Assembly (NCBI GenBank): GCA_001314625.1
Contig: LJSH01000001.1
Location: 1-64,000 of the forward strand
Source: Oceanicaulis sp. HLUCCA04
GTDB taxonomy: Bacteria; Pseudomonadota; Alphaproteobacteria; Caulobacterales; Maricaulaceae
Length of the DNA stretch: 64,000 nucleotides
Direction: 5' to 3'
Position 1 is the stretch's first letter, and every line of letters starts with the position of its first letter. This document shows positions 16,268 through 24,594 of the stretch, piece after piece. Position numbers and translations under genes: made by a program. The notes under the pieces are model-generated. The model saw only the letters and a list, made by a program, of their open reading frames with translations, was not told the origin of the DNA and searched no databases.

Positions 16268-17469
16268 GCCGCCGCGTGGCCATTATCGGCGCCGGGCCTG
16301 CCGGCCTGATCGCCGCTGAAAACCTCAGCAGCGAAGGCTTCGCCGTCGATATTTATGAGCGCATGCCCAGCGTGGGGCGCAAATTCCTGATGGCGGGCAG
16401 GGGCGGATTGAACCTGACGCATTCTGAAGCCCTGGAGGCGTTTCTGACCCGCTATGGCGAGGCCCAAGGCTGGCTGGAGCCGTCCATCCGAGCCTTGGCC
16501 CCTGCAGATCTGATCGCGTGGTGTGAAAGGCTGGGGCAGGAGGTTTTCACCGGTTCCAGCGGTCGGGTGTTTCCAGCGGCGATGAAAGCCTCGCCCCTGC
16601 TGCGCGCCTGGCTGGCCCGGCTGGACGGGCTTGGCGTGACCATCCACACGCGTCATGAATGGCGCGGCTTTGACGATGCCGCGCGTGTCCTGATAGCAGG
16701 ACCGGACGGTGTTGTGCGGGCCGTGGAGGCCGATGCCGTCGTGCTGGCGCTGGGCGGGGCAAGCTGGCCGCGTCTGGGCTCGACAGGGGAATGGACAGGC
16801 TGGCTGGAAGCGCGCGGGGTGCAGATTACGTCCTTTGCTCCCGCCAATGCCGGCTTCAATGCGAACTGGTCAGAAATATTTCGCGGGCGCTTCGCCGGGC
16901 AGCCGCTCAAACCGGCGCGCTTCACCCATGCGGGCCGTACGATACGCGGCGAGGCGATGATCACCGCTTATGGCATCGAAGGCGGTGCCATCTATGCCCT
17001 GAGCGCCTCGTTGCGCGATGCCATTGCGCGCGAGGGCCGGGCTGTCCTTACTGTCGATCTGGCGCCGGGCCTGACGCAAGCGGATCTCTCGGCGCGCCTT
17101 GCGTCTGCAAAGCCTGGCCAGTCGCTCTCCAACACGCTGCGCAAGAGTGCGCGCCTGTCACCGCTCGCCATCTCCCTGCTGCGCGAGGCAGGCGAATTGC
17201 CCCGTGATCCGGCAGAGCTCGCCGCGCGCATCAAGGCGTGTGCGTTGACCCTCACCGGCATGCAGGGGCTGGAGCGCGCCATCTCCAGCGCGGGCGGTGT
17301 GGCGCGCGAGGCGGTCGATGAGCGCTTCATGCTCAAAGCCCTGCCCGGCGTGTTTGTGGCAGGCGAAATGCTCGACTGGGAAGCGCCCACGGGCGGCTAT
17401 CTGTTGCAGGCTTGCTTTGCCACCGGCGTGGCGGCGGCGAGGGGCGTGGCAGGGTGGCTGGCGCGCTGA
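16264..17469 (+). CDS. TIGR03862 family flavoprotein
   Basis: A 401-residue FAD protein. The N-terminus has VAIIGAGPAGLIAAENL and then SVGRKFLMAGRGGLNLTHSE, typical of the BaiN/HI0933-like flavoproteins. The C-terminus has GVFVAGEMLDWEAPTGGYLL, the signature of TIGR03862. The physiological substrate is unknown. It is the last gene in the run dusA-tauE-crotonase-flavoprotein and is followed by a palindromic element, then a convergent SDR gene. Confidence 0.88.
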   Translation: MSRRVAIIGAGPAGLIAAENLSSEGFAVDIYERMPSVGRKFLMAGRGGLNLTHSEALEAFLTRYGEAQGWLEPSIRALAPADLIAWCERLGQEVFTGSSGRVFPAAMKASPLLRAWLARLDGLGVTIHTRHEWRGFDDAARVLIAGPDGVVRAVEADAVVLALGGASWPRLGSTGEWTGWLEARGVQITSFAPANAGFNANWSEIFRGRFAGQPLKPARFTHAGRTIRGEAMITAYGIEGGAIYALSASLRDAIAREGRAVLTVDLAPGLTQADLSARLASAKPGQSLSNTLRKSARLSPLAISLLREAGELPRDPAELAARIKACALTLTGMQGLERAISSAGGVAREAVDERFMLKALPGVFVAGEMLDWEAPTGGYLLQACFATGVAAARGVAGWLAR

Positions 17470-17488
17470 GGGGCGGTCAAACCCGAAG

Positions 17489-17585
17489 CTGAAACCCCGG
17501 AAGCGCGCAGCGCTGTCCGGGGCCTGTTGCCCGGCTATCCTGCACGAAGGTCCCGGCTCAGCGCTTCGCTTGGCCGGGAGTTCAG
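17489..17585 (+). repeat. Dispersed palindromic element, family A, copy 1
   Basis: A 97-bp element starting CTGAA and ending TTCAG, with two stem-loops: CCCCGGA (17495-17501) with TCCGGGG (17516-17522), and TCCCGGC (17551-17557) with GCCGGGA (17573-17579). The same layout recurs at 25154-25241, 44982-45086 and 50622-50708. This copy lies between convergent stop codons and could also end transcription, though no T run follows. Confidence 0.8.
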
Positions 17586-17597
17586 GAGTACCCAAAC

Positions 17598-18470
17598 CTA
17601 ATGCCCCAGGGGGATGTCCATGATCTTGACGCCCGGCGGGGCAGGGGGATCATCCGGCACGAAGAAGTCAGGCAGCAGTTCTACACCCGGCTCCACCGAA
17701 TATTGGTCCAGATCGGTAATGCCTTCGGAGACCAGGAAGCTGTCATCGATCAGGAAATTGCCGGTGAAGTCCGCGGCCGGCTTTACCAGTACGCGATAGG
17801 CGGTCTCGGCCAGTATTTCCGGCGTGCGGCAGTTTTTGAACGCCTCTTCGCCCGCCAGCACATTGGCGATGGCCGCGGTGGCGATGGCGGTACGCGGCCA
17901 GATGGCATTGGCGGCGATCTTGCCCTGAAACTCCTGCGACCAGCCCAGAATGCAAAGGCTCATGCCATATTTCGCGGAGGTATAGGCCACGTGCGGGCCG
18001 AACCATTTGGCGCGCATGTCCAGCGGCGGCGACAGCGCCAGAATGTGCGGGTTCTCGGCCTTTTCGAGGTAGGGCAGGCAGGTGCGCGTGACGATATAGG
18101 TGCCGCGCGCATTGACCTGATGCATCAGATCCCAGCGCTTGGCGGGCGTGTCCTTTGTCGGCATCGGGAAAATGGCCGAGGCATTGTTGATGACAATGTC
18201 GATGCCGCCAAACGTGTCGGCCGTCTTCTTCACGGCTGCCTCGACGCTCGCCTCATCGCGGATGTCACACTGGATGGGCAGCGCCTTGCCGCCTGCGGCC
18301 TCTATGGCGGCGGCAGCGGTGTGGATCGTGCCTTCCAGTTTGGGATGGGGATCAGCGGTTTTGGCGGCGATGGCGATATTGGCCCCGTCGCGCGCGCAGC
18401 GCTCGGCGATGGCCAGGCCAATGCCCCGGCTGGCGCCGGTAATGAAGATGGTCTTGCCGCGTAAGCTCAT
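17598..18470 (-). CDS. SDR family oxidoreductase, HSDL2-like
   Basis: A 290-residue short-chain dehydrogenase/reductase. The cofactor site is ITGASRGIGLAIAERCARDG, the structural motif is INNASAIF, and the catalytic pair is Tyr and Lys in AYTSAKYG. The catalytic Ser lies in ILALSPPLDM, the pattern of the HSDL2-like branch, as is the C-terminal SGNFLIDDSF-type segment (here TGNFLIDDSFLV). It is probably an NADP-dependent reductase of a lipid or acyl substrate, substrate unknown. It is followed downstream by family A repeat copy 1. Confidence 0.88.
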   Translation of the reverse strand: MSLRGKTIFITGASRGIGLAIAERCARDGANIAIAAKTADPHPKLEGTIHTAAAAIEAAGGKALPIQCDIRDEASVEAAVKKTADTFGGIDIVINNASAIFPMPTKDTPAKRWDLMHQVNARGTYIVTRTCLPYLEKAENPHILALSPPLDMRAKWFGPHVAYTSAKYGMSLCILGWSQEFQGKIAANAIWPRTAIATAAIANVLAGEEAFKNCRTPEILAETAYRVLVKPAADFTGNFLIDDSFLVSEGITDLDQYSVEPGVELLPDFFVPDDPPAPPGVKIMDIPLGH

Positions 18471-18512
18471 CGGTCTTTCCTCCCGTTTCAGGAAGGAGAG
18501 ACTAGAGCCGTA

Positions 18513-19304
18513 TCAAAGCCCGCGAAAGACCCGCCATGGCGGGCAGGTCAGCCCTTCCTCATTGCGGCAATTGGCGAAGGTGAACAGCACGGTGAAGGCG
18601 CGTCCGACAATATTGTCGCGATGGACATAGCCCAGCTGGGTCGCGACCCGGCTGTCGGCAGAGGCATCCCGATTGTCACCCATCAGGAAATAGCTGTCAT
18701 TTGGCACACGGAAAGGACCGGCATTGTCCAGCATCGCACTGTCGGTGCGTTCATAGATCGTATGGCTGGCCCCGCCGGGCAGCGTCTCGTCATAGGCGGT
18801 TACGGCTACGATCTGGCCCTCGCGCGTGCGATAGCGGATGACGTCCTGCTCGGTGCGTTCAACGACATCGCCATTGATAATCAGGCGTCCGCCGCGCACC
18901 TCGATCATGTCGCCCGGCAGGCCGATAACGCGCTTGATCAGATTGATGCCCTGCCGGGGATCGCGCACGACGACCACTTCACCGCGTGACGGGCCGCCGA
19001 AATTGAGGATGCGCCCGCTCCAGCTTTCCGGCAGCGCATAGCCTAGCCCCAGCGGCAGCGAATGGCGCGAATAGCCGTAAGAGAATTTCGATACCAGAAC
19101 CCGGTCGCCGACCTGCAAGGATGGCTGCATGCTTTCCGACGGGATGTGGAAGGCGGCAAAACCAAACGTGACGAGCGCAAACCAGACAGCGGCGACGCCG
19201 GCAAAAAACCTGATGGTTTCGCCAAACTCCGACATAACCCGGCGGAAAAAGGCGGTGAGCATGTTCGTTGAGCGAACGTCGCCCTCGCCGGAATGATCGG
19301 TCAT
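18513..19304 (-). CDS. lepB: Signal peptidase I
   Basis: A 263-residue inner-membrane serine peptidase that removes Sec signal peptides on the periplasmic side. One membrane helix (about 31-52) is followed by the catalytic Ser58 in IPSESMQPSL and the catalytic Lys124 in NLIKRVIGLPGD. The third conserved box is MGDNRDASADSR. A Cys pair near the C-terminus (FANCRNEEGLTCPP) is unusual and may form a disulfide. Its start codon overlaps the stop of the YbjQ-like gene (ATGA), so it is the third gene of a small operon. Confidence 0.96.
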   Translation of the reverse strand: MTDHSGEGDVRSTNMLTAFFRRVMSEFGETIRFFAGVAAVWFALVTFGFAAFHIPSESMQPSLQVGDRVLVSKFSYGYSRHSLPLGLGYALPESWSGRILNFGGPSRGEVVVVRDPRQGINLIKRVIGLPGDMIEVRGGRLIINGDVVERTEQDVIRYRTREGQIVAVTAYDETLPGGASHTIYERTDSAMLDNAGPFRVPNDSYFLMGDNRDASADSRVATQLGYVHRDNIVGRAFTVLFTFANCRNEEGLTCPPWRVFRGL

Positions 19305-19630
19305 GTCAGTTTCACTGCTGTCCCGTAGGCCAGGATCTCGGCAGCGCCTTCAGTAATGGTGGATGTTGAAAACCGGAAAGTAACAATGGCGTCGGCGCCC
19401 AGCTCGGTGCCATGGGCAATCATGCGGGCCAGGGCCTGTTCGCGTGCCTGTGCCATCAACTCGGTATATTCCGTCACCTCGCCGCCGACCAGATTGCGCA
19501 GACCGGCGACAAAGTCCCGGCCGAAAAAGCGCGCACGCACCACGCTGCCACGGGCAATGCCCAGTACTTCGCCCGTCTGGCGGCCCGGTACGGTGTCGGA
19601 CATCGTCACAATAACGGCAGGTCGGGTCAT
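19301..19630 (-). CDS. YbjQ/UPF0145 family protein
   Basis: A 109-residue protein with a strong match in outline to YbjQ (heavy-metal-binding domain/UPF0145): TxEVLGIARGSVVRARFFGR, then GLRNLVGGEVTEYTEL, AREQALARMIAHGTELGADA and a final IVTFRFSTST. Family members form small ring-like assemblies of unclear function. The start ATG 19630 has AAGGAAG upstream; a longer in-frame extension to 19714 is not needed. It overlaps both neighbours by four bases. Confidence 0.88.
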   Translation of the reverse strand: MTRPAVIVTMSDTVPGRQTGEVLGIARGSVVRARFFGRDFVAGLRNLVGGEVTEYTELMAQAREQALARMIAHGTELGADAIVTFRFSTSTITEGAAEILAYGTAVKLT

Positions 19631-19902
19631 GTCGGCTTCCTTGCCTGAGAATGCGGCATTCGTGTGGTGAGACGCCAGTAGAGCAGCGCGCATCCTGCTG
19701 CAAGTGCGGTGCATGCGCCCACCCAGAGCATGGATTGCGGAAAGGCGAGCCCAGAGCCGGACGCAATCCGCATAGCGCCCAACATCAGTATGCCAAGGCC
19801 GCCAAGGGCGAAAAATCCCCGCTCCAGCCAGTGCAGGGCCTTCGTTCGAGCTTGATTATCAGCACCAATCATGGACGGAATATTGTCTGCACCGGAACGC
19901 AT
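19627..19902 (-). CDS. Small two-helix membrane protein, hypothetical
   Basis: A reading frame of about 91 residues whose stop overlaps the YbjQ start (ATGA). Two hydrophobic segments, FFALGGLGILMLGAMRIASG and MLWVGACTALAAGCALLYW, flank a short loop, and the tail is basic. I do not recognise the family. The start is uncertain: ATG 19902, ATG 19872 and ATG 19932 are all in frame and none has a good ribosome site. The tight overlap with ybjQ-lepB suggests it is the first gene of that operon. Confidence 0.55.
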   Translation of the reverse strand: MRSGADNIPSMIGADNQARTKALHWLERGFFALGGLGILMLGAMRIASGSGLAFPQSMLWVGACTALAAGCALLYWRLTTRMPHSQARKPT

Positions 19903-19992
19903 TACCAAGGTGAAAGGCCTTCCGGCCTGCATTAATTTTGTGACAGTGTCGTTTGCGCGCCGCACCATGATTGCAAGAAAGGAATTTTTCAG

Positions 19993-20376
19993 ATGACTGA
20001 CGAGCAGACCACACCCTCGGCGCCGCCTCCGGCATCCGGTCCCGCCGACAGCGACCGCACTTATGCGCTGGTATGCTATATCCTGCAAATACTCTCGGTG
20101 GTGACGGGTCTGACGGCGATCGTCGCCGTGATCCTGGCCTATGTGCGCATGACCGAAGCGCCCGAATGGATCAAGAACCACTACACCTACCAGATCCGCA
20201 CCTTCTGGTACGGTCTGGCGGGGATGGTGATCGGCGTTCTCACCATCTGGCTGCTGGGCCTGGGCCTCCTGATCATGCTGGCAACGGGCATCTGGTTCAT
20301 CGTGCGCGCGGTAGTGGGGCTGATCCGTCTGTCCGAAGGACGCAGCCACACCGATCCGCGCGGTTTCTGGGTTTAG
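19993..20376 (+). CDS. DUF4870/Tic20-like membrane protein
   Basis: A 127-residue protein with a Pro-rich soluble N-terminus (about 1-20) and three helices: LVCYILQILSVVTGLTAIVA, FWYGLAGMVIGVLTIWLLG and a third ending IVRAVVGLIRL. The layout, including the loop EWIKNHYTYQIRTFWY, fits the DUF4870 family of small inner-membrane proteins. AAAGGA sits eight bases before ATG. The function is unknown. It is divergent from the lepB operon and convergent with the next gene, with a four-base stop overlap. Confidence 0.75.
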   Translation: MTDEQTTPSAPPPASGPADSDRTYALVCYILQILSVVTGLTAIVAVILAYVRMTEAPEWIKNHYTYQIRTFWYGLAGMVIGVLTIWLLGLGLLIMLATGIWFIVRAVVGLIRLSEGRSHTDPRGFWV

Positions 20377-20975
20377 GCCGCGGGCGCGACGCCTTTGGCG
20401 TCAGACATCAGGCCGAGGCGGCGCGCCGCCATCGCGGAATCGATGAACACAATGATGGCGGTCACGCCATAACAGGCGGCGACCGCCAGCGGGATCAGCA
20501 GCATGCGCTGATCCGGGTAGGCATGGAATATCCACAATACCAGCATGGCGCGCGCGATGGCGTGGCCGCAGTACAGGGCCGTGCGGCCATAGGTCCAGCC
20601 GATCACCGGCCAGTGCAGCGACAGGCCGATGGCCAGAATGCTCATCACGACACCCGGGCTCGCCTCGGCGGCGGCGATTAGCAGCATCGGCCAGAACAGC
20701 AGCATCGCGATGAAGGTCGGCAGCAGGACCGGGCTCAGCGCCGTGCGGTCTTTCATGAAGCTGTTGCGCGTTATCCAGGCCAGCACGAGCGCCAGCGGGA
20801 AAATCGCGCCTGATAGCGGGAAGGCCGCCTGCAATAGGGCGATGGGCTCCATGAACGGGCTCAGGGCGGCCAGCGCCAGCCAGTAGATCATCCCTGCAAG
20901 TATCACCGGATAGCCGCCACGCAGGCGGGCATAGGTGGCGCGGCGCACATCCAGAAGTTCGGTCGTCATGTCCAT
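20373..20975 (-). CDS. Membrane protein, possibly DUF7010
   Basis: A 200-residue protein with about six hydrophobic segments, beginning LRGGYPVILAGMIYWLALAAL and ending with CYGVTAIIVFIDSAMAARRLG. The arrangement and the N-terminal RRATYARLRGGYPV resemble DUF7010 proteins, which I offer with moderate confidence. No catalytic motif is visible. It is a single gene; a perfect palindrome 67 bases upstream of the start may be its operator. Confidence 0.6.
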   Translation of the reverse strand: MDMTTELLDVRRATYARLRGGYPVILAGMIYWLALAALSPFMEPIALLQAAFPLSGAIFPLALVLAWITRNSFMKDRTALSPVLLPTFIAMLLFWPMLLIAAAEASPGVVMSILAIGLSLHWPVIGWTYGRTALYCGHAIARAMLVLWIFHAYPDQRMLLIPLAVAACYGVTAIIVFIDSAMAARRLGLMSDAKGVAPAA

Positions 20976-21042
20976 GGTTCAGGTCTCTCCAGCCCGGGGT
21001 TGATGGCTGAGTCCTATGTCAAAGTATCTTCCATGTCAAAAG

Positions 21043-21061
21043 AACTTTGAAATTCAAAGTT
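21043..21061. promoter_or_regulatory. Palindromic operator candidate upstream of the DUF7010-like gene
   Basis: An exact inverted repeat, AACTTTGAA-A-TTCAAAGTT, in a short AT-rich stretch (about 21015-21065) upstream of the minus-strand membrane protein gene. A half-site-like GTCAAAG lies nearby at about 21019. No regulator gene is adjacent, so the binding protein is unknown. Confidence 0.5.
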
Positions 21062-21130
21062 TGTGATGAAAGTCAGGAGGACGAGAAGAGGTGCGGGGGA
21101 AGGTGAGGGGGATAAGCGGGGTTTAGCAAA

Positions 21131-21260
21131 CGGGGTTTCTCCCCCCGTTCACGGGGGGAGGGCCGCGAAGCGGCGAGGGGGGGATTCTGGGCAAAAACGT
21201 CCCCCCTCCGCTTCGCTAGGGCTCAGCACCTCCTCCGCAAGCGGGGGAGGAAATCTGGCA
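21131..21260. repeat. Composite of GC-rich palindromes, including family B
   Basis: This gene-free stretch holds several stem-loops: CTCCCCCCGT-TC-ACGGGGGGAG at 21139-21160 (perfect ten-base arms), a CGAAGCG-rich hairpin region at 21160-21215, and CCTCCTCCGC-AA-GCGGGGGAGG at 21229-21250. The last lies 22 bases after the acyl-CoA dehydrogenase stop codon and may end its transcript. The first type is shared with a palindrome inside the coding sequence at 32105-32132. From 20976 to 21271 I see no gene. Confidence 0.7.
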
Positions 21261-21271
21261 GCAGACTTTCG

Positions 21272-23056
21272 CTAAGCGCTCTCCAGCATCTCAAGGCCGG
21301 GGTCGAACAGTGCGTCGGCGCCCATGCGGATTTCACCCAGCAGGCCTGGCGCGGCGGCCAGCACTGTCCCGGCATAGATTCCCGCCAGCGCGATGCGGTT
21401 TTCGGCAAATACCGCGTCGCCTTCCGCGTCCTTCAGACGGCGCTGGGCCGCGACCGCGCCGATGCACAAAAGCCAGCCGCCGGTGACATCGCCGGTCAGT
21501 TTCAGGAATGCGGTGGAGCCGGCCAGCCGGTCTTCCATATCGGCGCTTGCCATGAACTGGACCGCCTCTTCCAGCGCGTCAGCCGCCGGGCCAAGCCGCG
21601 CGGCCAGCTCCGGCAGGTCCGGGTTGGAAGAGGTGGCGCAATCTTCCACCGTCTGGCGGACATCCTCGATCAGCTCGGCAAAGGCGCGCCCGCCCTCCAT
21701 GGACAGCTTGCGGCCCGACAGATCGATCGCCTGAATGCCGTTCGTGCCTTCATAGATCGGGGCGATACGCGCATCGCGGTAATGCTGGGCGGCGCCTGTT
21801 TCCTCGATAAAGCCCATCCCGCCATGGATCTGCACGCCCTGGGACGCCACTTCCACGCCCAGATCGGTCGACCAGGCCTTGGCAACCGGGATCAGCAATT
21901 CCTCGCGGCGGCGAGACCAGGCCGCTTCGTCCTCATCGCTCTGGTGCTCAGCCAGATCGCCTTCGACCGCCGCGTGGAAGCAGATCGCGCGCGCTGCTTC
22001 GATTTTGGCTTTCATAAGCGCCAGCGAGCGGCGCACATCCGGGTGCTCGATAATGGCGTGCGGGGCAGGGCCCTCCGCGCCCGGCGCGCGGCCCTGACGG
22101 CGCTCCTGCGCGAAGGCGAACGCCTGCTGGTAGGCGCGCTCGGCAATGCCGACGCCCTGTACCCCGACATTCAGCCGCGCCGAGTTCATCATCGTGAACA
22201 TGGCGGCCATGCCCTTGTTCTCCGCGCCGATCAGCCAGCCGGTGGCACCATCATATTCCATCGTGCAGGTGGGCGAGCCGTGAATGCCCATCTTGTGCTC
22301 CAGCCCGATGGCCTTCACGCCATTGCGCTTGCCCGGATTGCCTTGTCCGTCGGGCAGAAATTTGGGCACCAGGAAGAGCGAGATGCCCTTGGTGCCGGCC
22401 GGGCTGTCAGGCGTGCGCGCCAGCACCAGATGGATGATATTGTCCGCGCAGTCATGCTCGCCCCAGGTGATGTAGATTTTCTGCCCTGACACCGCCCAGC
22501 TGCCATCGCTATTCGGTTCGGCCTTGGTGCGCAGCGCGCCGACATCGGAGCCCGCCTGCGGCTCGGTCAGGTTCATCGTCGCGGTCCACTCGCCGGAAAT
22601 GATTTTCGGCAAATAAAGCGCGCGCTGCTCGTCAGAGCCATGGGCGATCAGTGCCTCGATGGCACCAAAGGAGAGCATCGGCCCCAGGCCAAAGCTCATG
22701 GAGGCGCTCTGCAGCATTTCCATAAGCGCGCAGCCCAGCGCACGTGGAAGGCCCATGCCGCCATGCTCGGTGCCAAATTGCAGGCCCTGCCAGCCGCCTT
22801 CGACGAATTTGGCATAGGCCGCGGGGAAGCCGTCGGGGGTTTTCACCTCGCCGTCCTTCAAGGTGCAGCCCTGCTGGTCTGACGGCCAGTTTAAGGGCGC
22901 GATCACGTCATTGCACAGCTTTGCCGCTTCTTCGAGGATGGCGCCTGTCAGATCGCCGGAAAACTCCGGAAACGCGCCGGTGGCGCGCACGCTGTCGAGC
23001 GAGGCGATCTCCTCAAGGCTGAAACGGATGTCGCGGACGGGCGCGCGATAGCTCAT
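21272..23056 (-). CDS. Acyl-CoA dehydrogenase, long DmdC/FadE-like type
   Basis: A 594-residue flavoenzyme of the long acyl-CoA dehydrogenase type with a C-terminal extension, the group that includes methylthiopropanoyl-CoA dehydrogenase (DmdC). It has an N-terminal helical domain, the FAD segment MNLTEPQAGSDVGALRT, and ITWGEHD. The catalytic Glu is in APIYEGTNGIQAIDL. The last 120 residues form the extra domain. It forms an enoyl-CoA from a fatty or sulfur-containing acyl-CoA and passes electrons to ETF, and so to the ETF-ubiquinone oxidoreductase encoded at 33413. The start has GGGGAGAG upstream. DMSP use cannot be claimed without dmdA/B/D. Confidence 0.92.
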   Translation of the reverse strand: MSYRAPVRDIRFSLEEIASLDSVRATGAFPEFSGDLTGAILEEAAKLCNDVIAPLNWPSDQQGCTLKDGEVKTPDGFPAAYAKFVEGGWQGLQFGTEHGGMGLPRALGCALMEMLQSASMSFGLGPMLSFGAIEALIAHGSDEQRALYLPKIISGEWTATMNLTEPQAGSDVGALRTKAEPNSDGSWAVSGQKIYITWGEHDCADNIIHLVLARTPDSPAGTKGISLFLVPKFLPDGQGNPGKRNGVKAIGLEHKMGIHGSPTCTMEYDGATGWLIGAENKGMAAMFTMMNSARLNVGVQGVGIAERAYQQAFAFAQERRQGRAPGAEGPAPHAIIEHPDVRRSLALMKAKIEAARAICFHAAVEGDLAEHQSDEDEAAWSRRREELLIPVAKAWSTDLGVEVASQGVQIHGGMGFIEETGAAQHYRDARIAPIYEGTNGIQAIDLSGRKLSMEGGRAFAELIEDVRQTVEDCATSSNPDLPELAARLGPAADALEEAVQFMASADMEDRLAGSTAFLKLTGDVTGGWLLCIGAVAAQRRLKDAEGDAVFAENRIALAGIYAGTVLAAAPGLLGEIRMGADALFDPGLEMLESA

Positions 23057-23200
23057 GAACGGTCTCTCCCCGGTGTCAGGCGTGGCAGGAAACGGAACAT
23101 AGCGCGCTCAGCGCCGAACGCGAGGGCGAAGGTGTGCGGCAGATCGGTGCAGCGGGCGCGTCTTTTCCAGCCACTCACAGGCGTTGGCTTTTGCTACCCC

Positions 23201-23297
23201 TCAATCGTCATTCCCGGGCAGGCGGGAATCCAGAGATCAAAGCGCCCGGACGGTGAGAGCGGGTCTGGGTTCCCGCCTGCGCGGGAAGGACGATGAA
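23201..23297. repeat. Long inverted repeat, family C
   Basis: Two arms of about 30 bases, each itself a hairpin, face each other: ATCGTCATTCCCGGGCAGGC onward at 23204 and the mirrored CCCGCCTGCGCGGGAAGGAC ending at 23292, separated by about 30 bases. Such CGTCATTCCCGCGCAGGCGG units are common dispersed repeats in proteobacteria. From 23057 to 23371 there is no gene; the rest of the gap should hold the promoters for the dehydrogenase and the yceI operon, which I could not place. Confidence 0.7.
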
Positions 23298-23371
23298 ACG
23301 AAAAGAGAATTCCGGGAAATCCACCTTTTCTGCCTTAGTTCTCGATAAGGCCTTTGAGGAGACCTGCCACC

Positions 23372-23968
23372 ATGCGCCTTGCCCTTGCCGCCTTGACCCT
23401 TCTTCTTGGCGCGTGCGTGTCCGCGCCCGTTACCGATCCGGCCCGTCTGCCTGCAGGCGCGTGGGAGCTGGACGGCGAGCATACGAGCGTCACCTGGCAG
23501 GTTCGCCATCTTGGCCTGTCCTGGTACACGGCGCGCTTTGACGATGTGCGCGCAAGCCTCGATTTTGATCCTGCACGTCCGCAGGCGGCCAGCCTCACCG
23601 CCATCGTGGACGCTGCCTCGGTCTCTACGGGCGATGCGGATTTTGACAGGGTATTGCGGGGGAATGGCTGGCTGAACGCCGCAGAGCATCCCGAAATCGT
23701 GTTTGTTTCAAACCGGATAGTTGTGACGGGCGACAATAGGGGTGAAGTCCATGGCAACCTGACGCTCAATGGCGTAACGCAACCCGTTGTCATGGAAACA
23801 GAGTTTTACGGCGGCGTCTTCAATCCGTTGATCAGGCGTAACATGCTGGGGTTTCGAGGATATTTTGAAATCGACCGGACAGATTTTGGTGTTGGCCGCT
23901 TGCCGCGCAATTTCATTGGGGACATGATGCGGCTATCTATCGAAGCTGAGTTTGTCGCAAGGGAATGA
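23372..23968 (+). CDS. YceI family lipoprotein
   Basis: A 198-residue lipoprotein. The signal is MRLALAALTLLLGAC, with the lipidated Cys at residue 15. The mature part is a YceI lipocalin-like barrel: WELDGEHTSVTWQVRHLGLS, then FDPARPQAASLTAIVDA, FVSNRIVVTGD and DRTDFGVGRL. YceI proteins bind polyprenoid-like lipids in the periplasm. The start ATG 23372 follows TTTGAGGAGA. The stop overlaps the cytochrome b561 start by four bases, giving the operon yceI-cytb561-yceI. Confidence 0.9.
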   Translation: MRLALAALTLLLGACVSAPVTDPARLPAGAWELDGEHTSVTWQVRHLGLSWYTARFDDVRASLDFDPARPQAASLTAIVDAASVSTGDADFDRVLRGNGWLNAAEHPEIVFVSNRIVVTGDNRGEVHGNLTLNGVTQPVVMETEFYGGVFNPLIRRNMLGFRGYFEIDRTDFGVGRLPRNFIGDMMRLSIEAEFVARE

Positions 23969-24558
23969 ACGCCATGCCAGCCAGTGCCGAAAAACCCCGC
24001 TACACCACAGTAGCCATCGTCCTGCACTGGCTGATGGCGCTCATGCTGGTAGGCATGATCTTGATGGGCTGGCGCATGGAAGACATGCGCGAGATGGCGC
24101 TGTCGGGCGAGCTGACCTTTGCCGAGGTTCAGACCTATTATAACTGGCACAAGACGATCGGGATCAGCCTGCTGGTGCTGGCGCTGGCCCGGCTCGGCTG
24201 GCGGCTGACCCACAAGGTTCCGCCGCTGCCCGAAGGCATGAAGCCTTGGGAAAGCATCGCGGCGCGCGGCACGCATATAGCCTTTTACGTGGTGATGATC
24301 GCCATGCCGGTCGGCGGCTGGCTGACGGCGTCCGCGACGAATTTCCCCAGCTATATTGCCAATAATCCAGCGCTTGAGCTGCCGCACCTGCCGGTGCCGG
24401 ACAATCTCTATGAGACGTTCGGCAGTATGCACAGCGCCGGTGCCTGGGCGATCATCGCCCTGTTGGCGCTGCATGTCGGCGCGGCGCTCAAACACCATTT
24501 CGTCAACCGGGATGATGTTCTCACCCGTATGATCCCTTTCCTCAAACCGCGCGTATAA
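23965..24558 (+). CDS. Cytochrome b561
   Basis: A 197-residue di-haem inner-membrane cytochrome with four helices. Candidate haem ligands are His in IVLHWLMALML, His in YYNWHKTIGISLL, His in RGTHIAFYVVMIAMP and His in LALHVGAALKHHF. It would carry electrons between quinol and a periplasmic acceptor. The pairing with YceI mirrors the E. coli yceJ-yceI operon. It overlaps the upstream yceI gene by four bases and lies 36 bases before the second yceI gene. Confidence 0.93.
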   Translation: MNAMPASAEKPRYTTVAIVLHWLMALMLVGMILMGWRMEDMREMALSGELTFAEVQTYYNWHKTIGISLLVLALARLGWRLTHKVPPLPEGMKPWESIAARGTHIAFYVVMIAMPVGGWLTASATNFPSYIANNPALELPHLPVPDNLYETFGSMHSAGAWAIIALLALHVGAALKHHFVNRDDVLTRMIPFLKPRV

Positions 24559-24594
24559 ATATCGGCAAATCAATTCGTTACCGGAGTTCTCCCC

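Noticed and set aside
19627-20349. 240-codon minus-strand frame upstream of the YbjQ gene
   Set aside because: Most of it overlaps the plus-strand DUF4870 gene; only the last 90 or so codons look like a real two-helix protein.
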